Source: Epiperipatus broadwayi (taxonomy: Eukaryota; Onychophora; Udeonychophora; Euonychophora; Peripatidae). Taken from it: 64,000 bases of DNA. The first letter of the stretch is position 1; each line of letters begins with the position of its first letter. Shown in pieces: positions 10,236 through 22,335 of this stretch. The stretch is taken from positions 250,001 to 314,000 of the forward strand of contig JAQFVV010000554.1 of NCBI GenBank assembly GCA_028023455.1, written 5' to 3'. The notes under the pieces are model-generated. The model was not told the origin of the DNA. It searched no databases and saw only the letters and a list, made by a program, of their open reading frames with translations. A program made the position numbers and the translations under genes.

Positions 10236-12120
10236 CATTAAGCTTTAAGCATGATTACACACACATATATATATATTAGGAAATGGAAGTGGAGCTGAGA
10301 TGGACATATTTTAGAAAAGATAATGATAGATGAGTAGTTGATATTGTAAACTGAATAAATAGATAAAATAAGAAAGATTGTTGATTTAATGTGAAAAATC
10401 AGAGACTGGAGATCAGGAAAACTGGATTATGCAGGGAAAGATCTTCGACCTGCAATGATAATAATGGATGATAATGGGAGTGATTTTACATACATATTAA
10501 ACACACACACATATATATAATATAATCCATTATGATCCATGATTTCAATAATTAATGGAGAAAGGCTTTTATGAAGACTCTTGTAATTAAAACTTCTATT
10601 CCAACTACTAAAAGAAGTTCTAAGTTTTTTAATACAACTATCCCTTTCGCAAATGACATAAAATATATGTGCATTATTAAAATTATATATAATCTTTATT
10701 AATGGCAATACAGAATAAGGCATAAAATTTAATTAAATTTAATGGGGATTAGTTTTTGCCTTTACTTTATTTTAAGAAATACCTGAATAACAGAAAGACT
10801 TGGTTACAAGTCGGGGTGCTAAGAATTTTATTTTTCTAATTTTTATATATTTTTTTCTAGTTAGAGCTCAGCCCACAAACTTTGAACCATTATCATTTTA
10901 GGCATACTAAGTGAATTTGAGAGTCAGAGATTTTTAGATTAATTTAAATTGAGGGGTCTCCACTCACCATATTAATGCAACTATTATTTTCAGTTTGACA
11001 CATAATCATTTGAATATCGAATGACCTTCAAAGAAGAGAAGATATGATTAATATTATTAAGACAACTGTTTAACCAGTAAATATCTCATTTTAATGAAAC
11101 TTATTAATGCAATGCATTGTAATATAAATTAAATAGACATTATTACTAAGATGTTCATAAGAAATTTGAGAACAAGAAGTGACATAATTGAAACATGATC
11201 TTTAAACCTTGATCTCCAGAAACTCTATCTCTGTACTAAAAATTCAGAATTGAAAGAGATGATATTTTGAATTAATATTTATAATATAACTGAGGCAAAG
11301 TTAACATGAATGTGGATGTACATAAAATAGCTAGATAACTATTTACCACTGATGTCTTGAAGAAAACTCTAAGCCTATTTGGAACCTGAAAAATGTCCAC
11401 ACTTTAACCAATCCATATTTCAATCTTAGTTCACAGACATGTTATACACATGAACTATTCCATTCTCATATGTCTTAACTTTAGATCACAGACATCTATA
11501 TGCAAGAACCACTGATGCTACCACAGGGCTCTCATTCTTAGATCATGGGCATAAGTTATCCATTTTGCCAAAAGGTTCTCATCAAGTAATGGACATGGTA
11601 CAAGCATGAGCTACCCATTCTGCCATAAGGCTCTCAACCTTAAATCTGGGTATAGCATGCGCAACAGAAAAAAAAAACTATTATAGTTTAGGCACATGAT
11701 TGATAGATCTTAATATTCTATTCCCATGAGGGGGAAAACAGCATTATCCGAAAGCATAAATATTTGTTTATTGACATTAAATATTTAAGATGATTTATTG
11801 CCATTAATTAAGCATTATATAACCTTCAAATCGGATATTAACATTCTAAAAAAAAAAAAAAAAAACAGAACTAACATTAACCCCTTTAAATTTAAATTAA
11901 AACTCCTCTAGAATTAAATTCTCAACTAATTGTGTGGCTTAGATTTTAATTAATAACAAGTTTCAAAATAAATTAATATTAATGAAAAATAGTCAGCTAT
12001 AGACTATTTGATAATAATATTAAGTGATTGCTAAAGTAATTTATTACAGTTAATATATGCTTTAAGTATCTGGAAGACCTTTTAAAGTTTTAAATTAAAT
12101 CCGAGAGCAGAGTACATAAA
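10236..12120. other. Non-coding sequence with short microsatellites
   Basis: Contains short CA/TA runs (about 10258-10277 and 10500-10520) and a poly-A tract (about 11849-11866), but no recognisable gene or repeat family. The 98-codon minus-strand frame at 10427-10723 has no motif and a composition like its surroundings. Confidence 0.4.
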
Positions 12121-12129
12121 TAAAATAAT

Positions 12130-12250
12130 CGAATCACTTTATTGCGCAGGAGTTCACAAGAAGTTTCAGCGCCGGAACCGGAATCTCTCCGATGATGTCA
12201 CATTCCTGCAGACACTTTATTACAATACTAAATCACGCAGGGAAGTAAAT
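12130..12250. repeat. GC-richer patch, possible repeat fragment
   Basis: CACTTTATTGCGCAGGAGTT followed by CACAAGAAGTTTCAGCGCCGG is richer in GC than its surroundings. It resembles the start of the minisatellite element at 50.79 kb (GGCTTTATTGCATGAGAGTT) and weakly the sequence at 1.13 kb. The family is unknown. Confidence 0.3.
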
Positions 12251-12659
12251 TATGTAATTTAAGACGACAATAAAAATTAGTTTTAATTAAAACGGACTGA
12301 AACATTGACTTCATTATTAAAAAAAACAAGTATATTCAAATACAATTTTACAATAGATATTATAGCACAAATCATATTCTTGCCAAATTTTGATTTTTAA
12401 TTTGTACGCATTTATAATTTTTTACTCCCTACAATTCAAAAGTATTTTAAATTAACTTATAAAAAAACAATAATATATAAAATTAATGCGTTCTTTATAT
12501 GTATATACAGTATAACATATGTAGCAAATACTTACTTACACATCATATTTGTGTATATACATATATTTTATATATGACATTTTACTTAATGACGCTACTA
12601 TATATATATGTGCCCATAAATGAAGTGTGAAATGCAGTTACTAAATTAAGTGTTATCTC

Positions 12660-13085
12660 ATCATCATTAATTTTAAACCATTATCGATCCACTGCAGGAT
12701 GAATGACTCTTCAAGTTAAATCAGTTTTTCTGATCTTTAACCACTCTTCTCCATACCACAACATTCCACTTTTTATTTCATCTTGCATTTCACTCGTGGT
12801 TTCTTTCTAAGTCTTTTACAATCTCTTGGAATCCAGTTCAAGATTTCAGTTGTCTATTTATTATCACCTCTTCTAGCAATATGTCTAGCCCAATTCCACT
12901 TCAATCTCTTGATTCTTTCAATAACGTCTGTAATACCTGTTTATTCTCTCGCCTATATATTTTGTTTTTGCCTCCTTCTTGTAACTTCTAACATACATCT
13001 CTCCATATTGTACTGATTGATCTGAAGTATCTGTATTATCATTCTGTTAATTGTCCAAATCTCAGATCCACAAATAAGAAGTAGT
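12660..13085 (-). pseudogene. RTE-type LINE 3' end
   Basis: On the minus strand, broken frames give LLLICGSEIWTINRM, NMERCMLEVTRRR, then VIERIKRLKWNWARHIARRG, TTEILNWIPRDCKRLRKKPR and finally EESFILQWIDNG. This order and these motifs are characteristic of the C-terminal part of RTE/BovB-type LINE reverse transcriptases. At least three stops or frameshifts interrupt it. The 3' end carries an ATGATGATG-like tail (minus strand) near 12660. Only the C-terminus is present, as expected for 5' truncation. Confidence 0.75.
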
Positions 13086-13138
13086 AAAACCTATATCAAA
13101 GTAGAATAAAAATATAATGGTAAATATATTAAATCATT

Positions 13139-13440
13139 AAACATCACATGATCACCATTCTTCATGCTTACACAAGCTGTTTACACAAAGGTTAACCTCT
13201 CCATATTGCAGCACCACTCAGTGCAAACCAGAGTAATCAATGGATGCAGGAAGGTTTGTGCATAAAATCTCCATCTAATGTCTTACTCATCCACTGGTGA
13301 ATGCCACAAGCTAGAAACTACTTTGGGGATATTGAATGAGATAGGTACTAGATAGGGATTTTATGCACAAATCTTCCTGCATCCATTGATTAGTTTGGCT
13401 TGCACTAAGTGGCACTATTGTATGAAGAGTTTGGTAAAGA
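13139..13440. mobile_element. Family A palindromic repeat with decayed hammerhead
   Basis: The arm from about 13193 (CTCTCCATATTGC) is mirrored at about 13330-13433 (TTGTATGAAGAG). The outer flank ATCACATGATCACCATTC at 13142 matches other family A copies. The central ribozyme reads CTGGTGA (13294-13300) and GAAAC followed by TACTT instead of TAGTC, so A6 and the cleavage site are both lost. Confidence 0.7.
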
Positions 13441-13781
13441 TACTAATAAAATACCAAATGTTTACAAAATTTTCATCACAATCATGTTTCACTTATTAAA
13501 TAAACAAATCTTAAGTGGAAATTACTAGTGCTATATTTTGTACAAATATTTATATTTACATTAGTATAAGTTTGTGCACTCCATGAAATATTTGCTAATT
13601 ATAAATATTTATTGATAAGGGACTAATTAATTAATGGAAGAGACTATAAATTACTGTATATGGAAATGAATTCATAAGACACCAATTATTTAGTTATAGA
13701 CCTAAAAACATTACCATATATGAAAGAAAGCAATTAATTGTGTGATTAATTAAAAACTATAAATAGAGTAAGCAGCAAAGT

Positions 13782-14195
13782 GTGCTGTTCATTCTCCAGT
13801 TTATTTTGAAGAGAAATGTAAGTAACAGTGGCTACAGTGAGTTTGCAGTGTTTCCAATGAAAATGTATTCATGGGCAGCAGTTGAAATGGGCCCAAAGAG
13901 TTTTGGTAAGCTGGAGCCAGAGGAAACTATCAGGATAGTAGCTAGATGTGAAGAGTTGATTTTCTACCAGATTTCCAGTGAGCTCACCAAGCAGACTGTT
14001 GCAGAGAGACGGAAGTGATTGCAGATAAAAGAAGCTCACAGTGTTAGCTGCAATGCTCTATGACAAAGCCAGATGTATTTGCGTGCAGCTGAACTCGTCT
14101 GGGGCCAAAATTCTTGGGAAACTGAGACCAGTGGTAACCATCTTGAAAGCAGCAAGTCTTAAAGTGCATCGAGGGAAGTGAACCAAATAGAACTT
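13782..14195 (+). other. Unrecognised GC-richer, coding-like segment
   Basis: A 78-codon frame (13782-14018) includes AAVEMGPKSFGKLEPEETI and VARCEELIFYQISSELTKQT. Composition stays GC-richer to about 14180 although stops then appear. I do not recognise the protein. It could be a decayed exon, a processed pseudogene or an internal part of a transposon. No splice sites or terminal repeats were identified. Confidence 0.25.
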
Positions 14196-14684
14196 ATGTA
14201 CATATTTGTGTTTCGACTGTAGCAGACTGTTCACTATTCTTAATATTGATTATTTTGTTTGTTGGTATTCAGAATGCTTGCATTTCAAATACCTAGCAAC
14301 TAGAAAAAATGCATTATTCATAATATCTAAATACAATTTAATCCAAATATGATCATTAACATTAAAGACATTCTCACAAAATTAATGATTTGAGAACAAA
14401 AAAGTTAATTGAACAAGGTCACTTTGATCTTTTGTTTTACCTTTGCATTATCAACTTTTATGAATGCAAATAATAATCTGTTTAGTCAGCAATTTAGTGA
14501 GGACTTGATTTGATGTTGCTTTGTATAAGGGAAGTATTCTTAATATTACCAGTTGTACCAGCATCATTATGAAATAACACAAAATAACTTTTATAAGTCA
14601 GCAAGTTTATTTATCTGTGCTGATGAATGTTAATATTAAATAAGAATGTATTAATAATAAATAGAGTGGAGAAAATATAGCTTC

Positions 14685-14890
14685 TGGAGAGTTGCATTAG
14701 ATCCTAAGATGTAGGTGCAGTGCGCTCAAATTCAAGGTTCCGCACTGATGAAAGCCACAAAGTAGAAACTAGTCTGGGGTGTTGTATGAGTAGGCACTAA
14801 ATAGGGATTTTATGCACAAATCTTCCTACATCCATTGATTATGAAAGCTTGCACTTGGTGGCACTATTGTATGGAGAGTTTGGTATTCTT
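14685..14890 (+). mobile_element. Family A repeat, single arm with hammerhead
   Basis: Runs from CATTAGATCCTAAGATG through a ribozyme, then TATGAGTAGGCACTAAATAG and TTTTATGCACAAATC to ATGGAGAGTTTGG. The left arm of the palindrome is missing, leaving the plus-oriented half. Confidence 0.7.
14726..14790 (+). ncRNA. Hammerhead ribozyme motif (family A)
   Basis: CTGATGA at 14745-14751, GAAAC and TAGTC with cleavage predicted after 14774. The core is intact and stem III is palindromic ACTAGT. Stem II is weakened (AGC against AGT) and stem I has a mismatch at its third pair. Confidence 0.5.
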
Positions 14891-14894
14891 ATTA

Positions 14895-16030
14895 ACAGCA
14901 TGTATAAGCATATGAAATGATGATTATGTGATATTTTGATGGTTTTTATACCTATTTGCACTTTTCTGAGTTAATCCAGTAGCCGTTTGATAGCAACTGT
15001 ATAGAATTATGTCATATCTGGCTGTTTTAATCCTGAGTTTTTTTATTACCCATACTAATTTGAAACAAATATTTTAACATTTCTGTCAACTTTGCATTCT
15101 CCAATAATTCTGTCTTTGCTTTATACACGTGCACATAGTATTATGGTCATTGATAGCAGCTGCCTAGAATCACATGGTATTTTGAATTTTTTGATTACCC
15201 ATACTCACTAAAGATGGAAAAACAGTTTATCTCAGATGCAGAATTCAAAAGAAAAGTTATATTAGTTCTTATTTAAGTAAATAAACATGTTTCTTATTTT
15301 TCAATATCATACCTATTATAAAATCATTTTTTAGATTTCTTCCCCAATTATCCAAGCATGAAATCCTACTGCACTTCAAATTCAAGGGCAGCTTATATTC
15401 TAAGTAATATGGTATTAATATGTATTTAAAATAAAATACATGACTTGGAAATAAAGTAGCATGTGTTATAATGATAATTAGAATTAACTGACTGTGTCAA
15501 GATTAAAAAAAAAAAAGGATGATAGTAGGTTTTAGAATATTTAAATAGGATGTCCTTACTGTTGTTATTCACTACATGGCTTATATAACACATTAAGCAA
15601 CTAAAGACATAGCCTAGAGGTGAGTGGTTCAAAAAGACAAAAATCAAAAATTAAAATATATATTACATATGTAAAAAATATATATTATTTTTAATACTAA
15701 CTTCAATTTCATAGAAATAATAAAGTTATCAGATGTCGATAACAAGTAAATACATATTTATATATTTTTTTCATTTAAAGAATTGAAAAGCAGAAATTCC
15801 TCATCTATAAGTATATGTTGAGTTAACTGATGTTTCAACCCTGTCCCCCACTGGTAAACTTCAATGCAAGAATATTTTATGACCAGAAATGATAGAACTA
15901 AAGTCAACCAGTTCAATGCTTTTATGCATGACTGAATAAATAATGTTTTTTATATTTATATATATTGCTTATAACTTCTTTCATATACACTTTAATGCAA
16001 AAAAAATTTTTTTTTTCTTAATAAACTTTT
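14895..16030. other. AT-rich non-coding sequence
   Basis: No recognised gene. Open frames here (15426-15647 minus, 15943-16218 plus) are low-complexity and unsupported. Confidence 0.4.
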
Positions 16031-16085
16031 ATTTTCCTGACAGTTTTGACTGTTCAGCAGTCTTCATCAGAGCTACAGTATATTT
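16025..16085 (-). ncRNA. Decayed Penelope-type hammerhead motif
   Basis: On the minus strand CTGATGA (16070-16064) is followed by a five-pair stem II, GACTG/CAGTC around CTGAA. AAAAC then replaces GAAAC, followed by TGTC (ending 16039). The single core defect is G12 to A in a CG context (GTCGAAA to GTCAAAA), consistent with CpG decay. It belongs to a family different from A-D. Confidence 0.5.
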
Positions 16086-16089
16086 CTTG

Positions 16090-18190
16090 TTCATTAATAA
16101 AATAACATATTTTCACAATAATTCAATACCCCATATAGTTAACAATAACTGGAAAAAGCTATTGGAGGATAAAATATTTTTTAAAACCTCTCAACCAATA
16201 CAATTTGAGAATGAATAGAAAATAATAATAAAAAAAAATAACAATTTTAAATCTCGCTACACACATTTTTATGATTTGAGAAAGAAGCAGCTTTGAGGGA
16301 ATAATAAATGAATTCATGATTTATCCATGAGAATATTAGAATTAACATATATATAATAAAACATGTTTTCAGAAACATCTGTCTTTAATAAAATAATATT
16401 GAAGTAAATATACCTATGTTTTGACAAGATAACACTTGCTCTCAACTGCAAGAAAAAACAGTAATGATCACATGGTTGTTGCAGATAGTTGTATTAAGTG
16501 ATTTGTTAAATCATATGGTCATTGAATAGTTTGACTTAAATTTGGTTGTGTCTTTCATATTCATTTATGTGAAGAAACTCTTCCAAATAATTGGCAATTT
16601 TATTGATTCATCATATTAATGCAATTTGTTTTTTTAAATATTTCTATAGCCCCACCACCCCCCTAAATATTCTTGGGTTATAATTATTGCATGTGGATAT
16701 GATTTAGTACTTGAGAAATCTATGTGATGGCCAGTGTCCAAAACATGGAGAGCAAGCTCTGAAGATGTTGTTTTTGATTGCATTAATGTGTTCACTTCTA
16801 GCACTTATAGATCGATTGTTCCTTCCTAGGTATATAGTTGGGCACATGGCACATGGGATGATCTCGTAGACTCCCTAGTATGAGGGTGTGACTCAATCTA
16901 AGAAGTTGATGACAAAAGAATTCTAAAATGGAATCATCAAAGAAGAGAAAATAATTACATTTTGGAAGAGTGGTCAACCCCAATTTTGAAAGATGTAAAA
17001 TAAATAATGTTAAAACACCAAATAGCTTGCTGCCAAAGTTTTCTGGGAAAAAGGGATATCAATGTTAGTCATGCAGATTATCACAATCATTACTAATCCA
17101 CTTCTATAGATTCCAACTATTGGTATCAAGCTCATTCACAGTTAAATTTTCATCAAATCCTCTTCTTCAAGGATAATAATTTCAGTTTTTATTGATCAAG
17201 ATAAGGAATTTTATTTTCAAAATTTTTGGTTTTAATTAGCACTTCTCTTATCTCAAGTCCATTACCATATTACAATCTTCTACTGATAGAGAAACTCAGA
17301 CCTCATTCGCTCACCATGTATGCATTTCATAAATAGCCTTCACTCTTCAGTTGAGACAGACATATCAAATATCTGAACCTCCACATCCATGTTGATGACT
17401 TAATAAATAAAATGGCATAGGTATAATAAACTGGTTTCTACTTTAATTACCTGTGGGAAATGTGAAAAATCACAGTGTAATTGTATATTTTTAAATTATT
17501 TGCTTTTTTGCCAGTGTCTATCTTAGCTCTCTTCCACTATATTGAAGTCACTCACCAGCATAGAAATTAAGATGAACCTTTCTCACCCTGCATACCCTTT
17601 ATGCACAAACTTTACCTCAAGTGCGATAGAAGTACCAACCACATGAATCTTCACATGAAACACACACATGTTAATAACTCAATATCTTTTACCATACCAT
17701 TCTCATGATATCTCTAGCTCATCTGAAGGGTGAAAATTGTTTACAAAATGCATGCAAAGTGAAAGAGGATGGTCTGAACTCTGCACCGGTGAATGATTGA
17801 ACGTGATGGAATTGAGATGTGAGAAGCACTGTCAAAAAACATTAAATATGATTTTTATTTACTTATTAGTTTTGTTTTATCTGCCTTTATTTTCACTCTT
17901 CCTCCTCACTGCATTCTGATTTCAATTAATGCTTTGACATAATAAAGTAATTGAGGCTTGTTGTGAGAGAAGACATGTAATGTTCGAGCACAGAAAATGC
18001 CGTAATCAATTTGCGATCTATATTCTTTTTGCTCTTTAGCTGACCACTTTATTACTGCAAACAATGCAGGAATATACTTTGGCATTCACTGCTTTTTAAT
18101 TTTTTTTAGCAATGTTCTGGTCCTTGACTCATTGAAAGAGAAGTTACTACATCTGGCAAGCAAAAAAAATATTGTATTTGAGAATAACTG
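16090..18190. other. Non-coding sequence, nothing recognised
   Basis: About 2 kb without a supported gene, RNA or repeat. The 61-codon minus-strand frame at 16798-16983 has no motif. Confidence 0.4.
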
Positions 18191-18194
18191 ATGG

Positions 18195-18905
18195 AGAAGT
18201 GCCATATTGAATTTTTAAAAAAAAACTGAGCTGAGACACAATTTTCATAATAACTTCAGTTTTAATAATGTTAGAGCAAAAATTTTTCCATTTATAGAAA
18301 CTAAGAAAACAATAAGACTAAGAAAAATGGTGATAACCATTTAAAAAATAAGGAAAAAAAATTTCAACCTCTGACATAATTATTACTTTGTTGTTTGTTC
18401 ATAATTTCTAATTTATCATTAACTAAGTTTAAATTACATTTTCATTGATAATTTCTTTGTATTCCTCACAAAATTATCTTTCAAACCATATATAATACTT
18501 CTTACCTGAGATAATCCGTAGCTTCAGAATCTCCAAAACTATTCGCATAAGAATTTTTCATTTTTATCTTGTATCCCAAAAGTTGACAAATCTCAAAGGC
18601 ATCTATAAGAAAAAGATTTATCCTAATAAGAGGTATAAAACAAATCATTTCCAGAAGGTGGATATGCATTTGCCATCATAGCAAGTAGCTTCTTGTCTAT
18701 CTAAAACTAGAAATTGTAGACCACTGTCTGTATCACTGATAAAATGAGTTTCATCTCTTCATTTTATATTTTTTGTGTACATCAGTTATGTTTATATTCT
18801 TTATGTACACCAGTGATGCTATCTTGTTATATTTATTGTCCCACAGATATATAATTTACTTGCATATAGTTCATTTGCTAGCTATAGACTTGAAAATAAT
18901 ATGAT
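18195..18905 (-). repeat. Dispersed repeat S, copy 1
   Basis: About 700 bp aligning from end to end with 53.69-54.43 kb. Both start with GCCATATTGAATTTTT and continue through GAGACACAATTTTCA and CAGAATCTCCAAAA to CTTGAAAATAATAT. Both are in the same orientation in the window. The minus strand contains the exon-like segment below. Confidence 0.65.
18506..18602 (-). pseudogene. Exon-like segment inside repeat S
   Basis: On the minus strand a pyrimidine-rich tract ending in TTCTTATAG precedes, and GTAAG follows, a 97-bp segment open in one frame: AFEICQLLGYKIKMKNSY then ANSFGDSEATDYL. The diverged copy at about 54.01-54.11 kb keeps the frame (KIKIKNSYANTFGDSEAQDYL) apart from a 1-base deletion, and its donor GT is changed to AT. 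Codon-level conservation suggests past coding function, either an exon of a transposon or of a captured gene. I do not recognise the protein. Confidence 0.35.
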
Positions 18906-18909
18906 GCCA

Positions 18910-19795
18910 TGATGTGGCAAAGCTACTGACTCCACAATATGACTATCAAGGTATAGACAAAAACCCGAATTTGATTCTTTGCCTACATACAATTCCATGT
19001 GGTATATGCATAACCATTGTGGTTACCACTACACACAACACACACACCATTTGAAATCTCTCTTTATTGGTTTTAAGTTAAAACAAGATTGACTAGGAAA
19101 AATAGCCATAAAAGTAAAAACATACTATTTAAAATTAAAAACAAAACTAGAACTTAAATACATTCTAAATTATTTTAAAACGATGCTTATTTATATTACT
19201 CTCTCTTTCAGCATATAAAAACATAATAATGTTTACTCGTGATCTCTAACCACACACACACATGGGCGCGCAATTGTATTTACAGATCCATTTCCCGTCC
19301 TGCACTGCGTCTCTTGGCAGTGAGTGACCTTCACCTTTCCGTTAGAATTTATTTCTGCAGAAGATCGAATAAAAATAACAAATAAACAAAACCGGAATAC
19401 GTAAATATAATTTACAGCTTACATTAAGACAAGTTGCAACCATTCTGTAACATCTATTTATTTATTTTTTTAAAAAAATAGCCCCAAACCATGGATTTTT
19501 TTTTTCAGCATTAAAAGAAAAAGTGTTTTTTTCCAGAGAATATTGCTGGAAGCAAAACCAGTTGGGAATATATTATTATTTAGGTGTTTTTGACATCTAA
19601 AGATTTCACTAGAAAAATAAACGTAATCGTAAAAATCACAAATATATAATCTCACAAATGTTTTCATACATACACAGGTACATATAAATAATTATGAAGA
19701 GCGTTAAAATTCGCTCTTCAAAGCTTTATCCCAAATATTGCTTGTTCAGCTATTCATTTACGATAATTATAAATTGATGTTAAGTTTGTAAGCAG
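18910..19795. other. Non-coding sequence with CA microsatellite patches
   Basis: Short CA runs at about 19030-19046 and 19251-19262, otherwise featureless. A poly-A/T-rich minus-strand frame at 19470-19667 is not supported. Confidence 0.4.
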
Positions 19796-19839
19796 ATCAC
19801 AACAGTTTTCCCCTCGCTTAATGCTTAATTGGTGACGTG

Positions 19840-20012
19840 ATCACCATTTCCTAAGCTTACACAAGCTGTTAATTACTTCCCAGGCGAGCCTTATTTCAAT
19901 GGTTGCTAAAAAAATGTATATCTAGTGCCTACTCATCCAATATCCTCAGACTAGTTTCTAGCTTGTGATTTTCATCATGAAGAGCCTTGGATCTGAGAGC
20001 ACTGCTCCTAGA
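19840..20012 (-). mobile_element. Family A repeat fragment with decayed hammerhead
   Basis: Contains GTGATCACCATTTCC and CTTACACAAGCTGTT (family A outer flank), TAGTGCCTACTCATCC, then a minus-strand ribozyme remnant (about 19979-19949). That remnant keeps GAAAC and TAGTC, but CTGATGA has lost one base of its CACTGATGA context. Much of the arm is deleted. Confidence 0.6.
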
Positions 20013-20280
20013 TATTTGGATCTAACCCCCCCCCCACTATCTTTTACCATTTACCTAACTAAAGCGTTAAAATCAAAATGAAAAAACAGTATTGTTTTGA
20101 ATCAAAGTCAATTCGCTTGTATAGTCATCCAGTTATTAAAGAAACAAAGACATCAAGATGTATAGATACTGAACTGAGTTCAGATCTGTATGACTATACA
20201 AATAAATTGGCTTGGATTGAAAACATGATTGTGTTTTTATTTTCAGCTTATAGCTTTATAGCTACTTAAATAGGTAAAGG

Positions 20281-20478
20281 ATGGCTGTTGGAGGATTGCA
20301 TTACATCTAAAGGGCTCGGTGCAGCCTAAGGTTCTCACTGATGAAAGCCACAAGCTAGAATCTACTAGTCTTAGAATATTGAATGAGCAGACATTAGATA
20401 TAGATTTTATGCATAAACTTATCATTCATTGATTACTATGATTTGCACTGGGTGGCACTGCTGTATGGTGAGTTTGCT
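20281..20478 (+). mobile_element. Family A repeat with decayed hammerhead
   Basis: CTGATGA (20338-20344), stem II AGC/GCT and ACTAGTC (20364-20370) are present, but GAAAC is changed to GAATC with extra bases, so it is inactive. Downstream lie ATTTTATGCATAAAC and the arm end CTGTATGGTGAGTTTGC. Confidence 0.65.
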
Positions 20479-20628
20479 ACTGTTTCATGTTTAATATTAC
20501 ATGACCAGTTGTGAACACACTTAAAAAGTATGACTGTGTGACAACATAATTATCATTGGCATAATCAACATTCATAAATAAATATGGTCATTCCAATTTT
20601 AAAAAGTAAGACGAAGATAGATAAAAAT

Positions 20629-21124
20629 AGCTTCACCTATTTAAATAGAAAGTAGGATGAAGTAAAGAAGGTTCCCCTCTTTTCTTCCATAGCATAAGAT
20701 TGTGGTTAAAACACCTGTAGAGGTCCCTACTATCGCATTTTATACGCATATTATCGAGGTTATAGCCTCAGTAAATATTACTTACGTAATCAATGTGCGT
20801 TTAATAAATTTATAATTACAACTTTAAATTACTGTAATAGATTTCTAAATATAAAATCTTTCCATTGACTCGTTGTAAATCGAAAGATTTCACGAGTATT
20901 AATGTGTAATAAGAAATGTGGACTTAATCAGTGAAGTATTGAATAGCTTCACGCTCGCAGATCTAACCGCTTCAGCTTCACCTATTTAAATAGAAAGTAG
21001 GTTGAAGTAAAGAAGGTTCCCCTCTTTTCTTCCATAGCGTAAGCTTGTGGTTAAAACACCTGTAGAGGTCCCTACTATCGCATTTTATACGCATATTATC
21101 GAGGTTATAGCCTCAGTAAATATT
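20629..21124 (+). repeat. Tandem dimer, 344-bp period
   Basis: The segment of about 155 bp beginning AGCTTCACCTATTTAAATAG at 20629 recurs almost identically from 20973, ending CCTCAGTAAATATTA. The intervening sequence makes a 344-bp unit. It includes a short hairpin CGAGG/CCTC around TTATAG. A reversed piece of the same unit lies at 42177-42245. The high identity between the two units suggests a recent duplication. Confidence 0.75.
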
Positions 21125-21157
21125 ATTAATATATATTAGAGTTGAGTTTTACTTTAG

Positions 21158-21345
21158 TTTAAGCAACCCCTAAACATGAAATGAAAACTTAGTTTTAATA
21201 TCTGTAAATAATAAATAACTCGTATTATATGTAGCTGAATAGGAAATAACTGCGGCTTCCAATTGTTCAGTTGCATATAATTTGAGTCATTTATTATTAC
21301 AGATATTAAAACTAAGTTTTCATTTCATGATTAGAGGTTGTTAAA
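21158..21345. repeat. MITE-like palindrome, about 185 bp
   Basis: AACCCCTAAACATGAAATGA from about 21166 is mirrored by TCATTTCATGATTAGAGGTT ending about 21339. The arms are about 65 bp with a short centre. A further partial copy of the inner arm (GTTCAGTTACATATAATCTG) lies at about 21559-21580. Confidence 0.7.
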
Positions 21346-21639
21346 GCAGAAGCTTAACCTTGATCCTCTGAATATTCAAATAGTGATTCTCATCATTTAT
21401 TCTATAAATATATACAACCAATAGATCAAAGTTACACCCTCATTTAAAATTATATAAATAAACTAAGCATATATAAGAACAAATGCTACACATGGTATCA
21501 TTTGTTTTTTGAAGAGTTTATTTACATCATATAATTCTTTGGAAGCTTCAGTTACTTCTGTTCAGTTACATATAATCTGAGTTATTTATTACTTACTATA
21601 TTATTATTTATATAATTAATCAAATTATAGTTAAGTACT

Positions 21640-22060
21640 AATTACATTGTTTCATTTGGTATTTTGAGCTCAGACCTTTACACAACTCTCAACTCTCCAC
21701 ACTATTTCATACACTGACACACTTGACCACATATATGTCTAAAAAGATAAATAAACACCAATATACATATTTTGTGCTAAACCAGCACTTACCAGTTGGT
21801 CCAGATTATCATCTCTATACATATATACAATAAGTGCTCAGATTATGTTAAGATAGCCAATTTTCATACTTTAATGAACAGGCTTCAATCTACTCCACCC
21901 TCCAACTCTTCAGTCGTCCATCCAATTGAAAATCTGATGATGAAAAGCTCAAAGCCCACACTAATGCCGACATTCTCGTCACACCCCAGTTGATCATAAG
22001 TCACTCTAATCCCTCATGTACAGGACATATTCCATTTAAATACATATATGAGGGCTGGGC
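21640..22060 (-). mobile_element. Family D repeat, minus orientation, decayed hammerhead
   Basis: Matches the reverse complement of 2.4-2.8 kb. The ribozyme core on the minus strand (about 21795-21766) reads CTGGTAA and CAAAAT instead of CTGATGA and CGAAAT, so it is dead. The plus frame at 21796-21993 reads through the repeat and is not a gene. Confidence 0.55.
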
Positions 22061-22097
22061 AGACATTCAAGCTACTATTTAATATCTAACATTCAGG

Positions 22098-22098
<1 letters not shown>

Positions 22099-22142
<44 letters not shown>
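22099..22142. repeat. (TA)n microsatellite
   Basis: About 44 bp of uninterrupted alternating TA between two family D copies. Confidence 0.95.
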
Positions 22143-22145
<3 letters not shown>

Positions 22146-22149
22146 GTAT

Positions 22150-22335
22150 AAAGATTGTAATATATAGGGTATTTTGATCTCAGACTTTCACATGAGTCTC
22201 AACTGTCCTCTTATCTCATACACTGGTACACTTGACCACATGTATGTCTAAAAGATAAATAATCACCTATATACATATTTTGTGCTAAACTAGCACTCGT
22301 CAGTTGGTCCAGGTTATCATCACACATATATACAA
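22150..22335 (-). mobile_element. Family D repeat, minus orientation, nearly intact hammerhead
   Basis: On the minus strand CTGACGA (22303-22297), stem II GTGCT/AGCAC and the family D stem I are kept, but the GAAA box reads AAAA. The G12 loss is again CG to CA. Its partner, the plus-strand copy, follows immediately, so the two form a head-to-head pair. Confidence 0.55.

Noticed and set aside
12783-13016. Plus-strand hydrophobic frame
   Set aside because: Antisense of the RTE-type LINE C-terminus.
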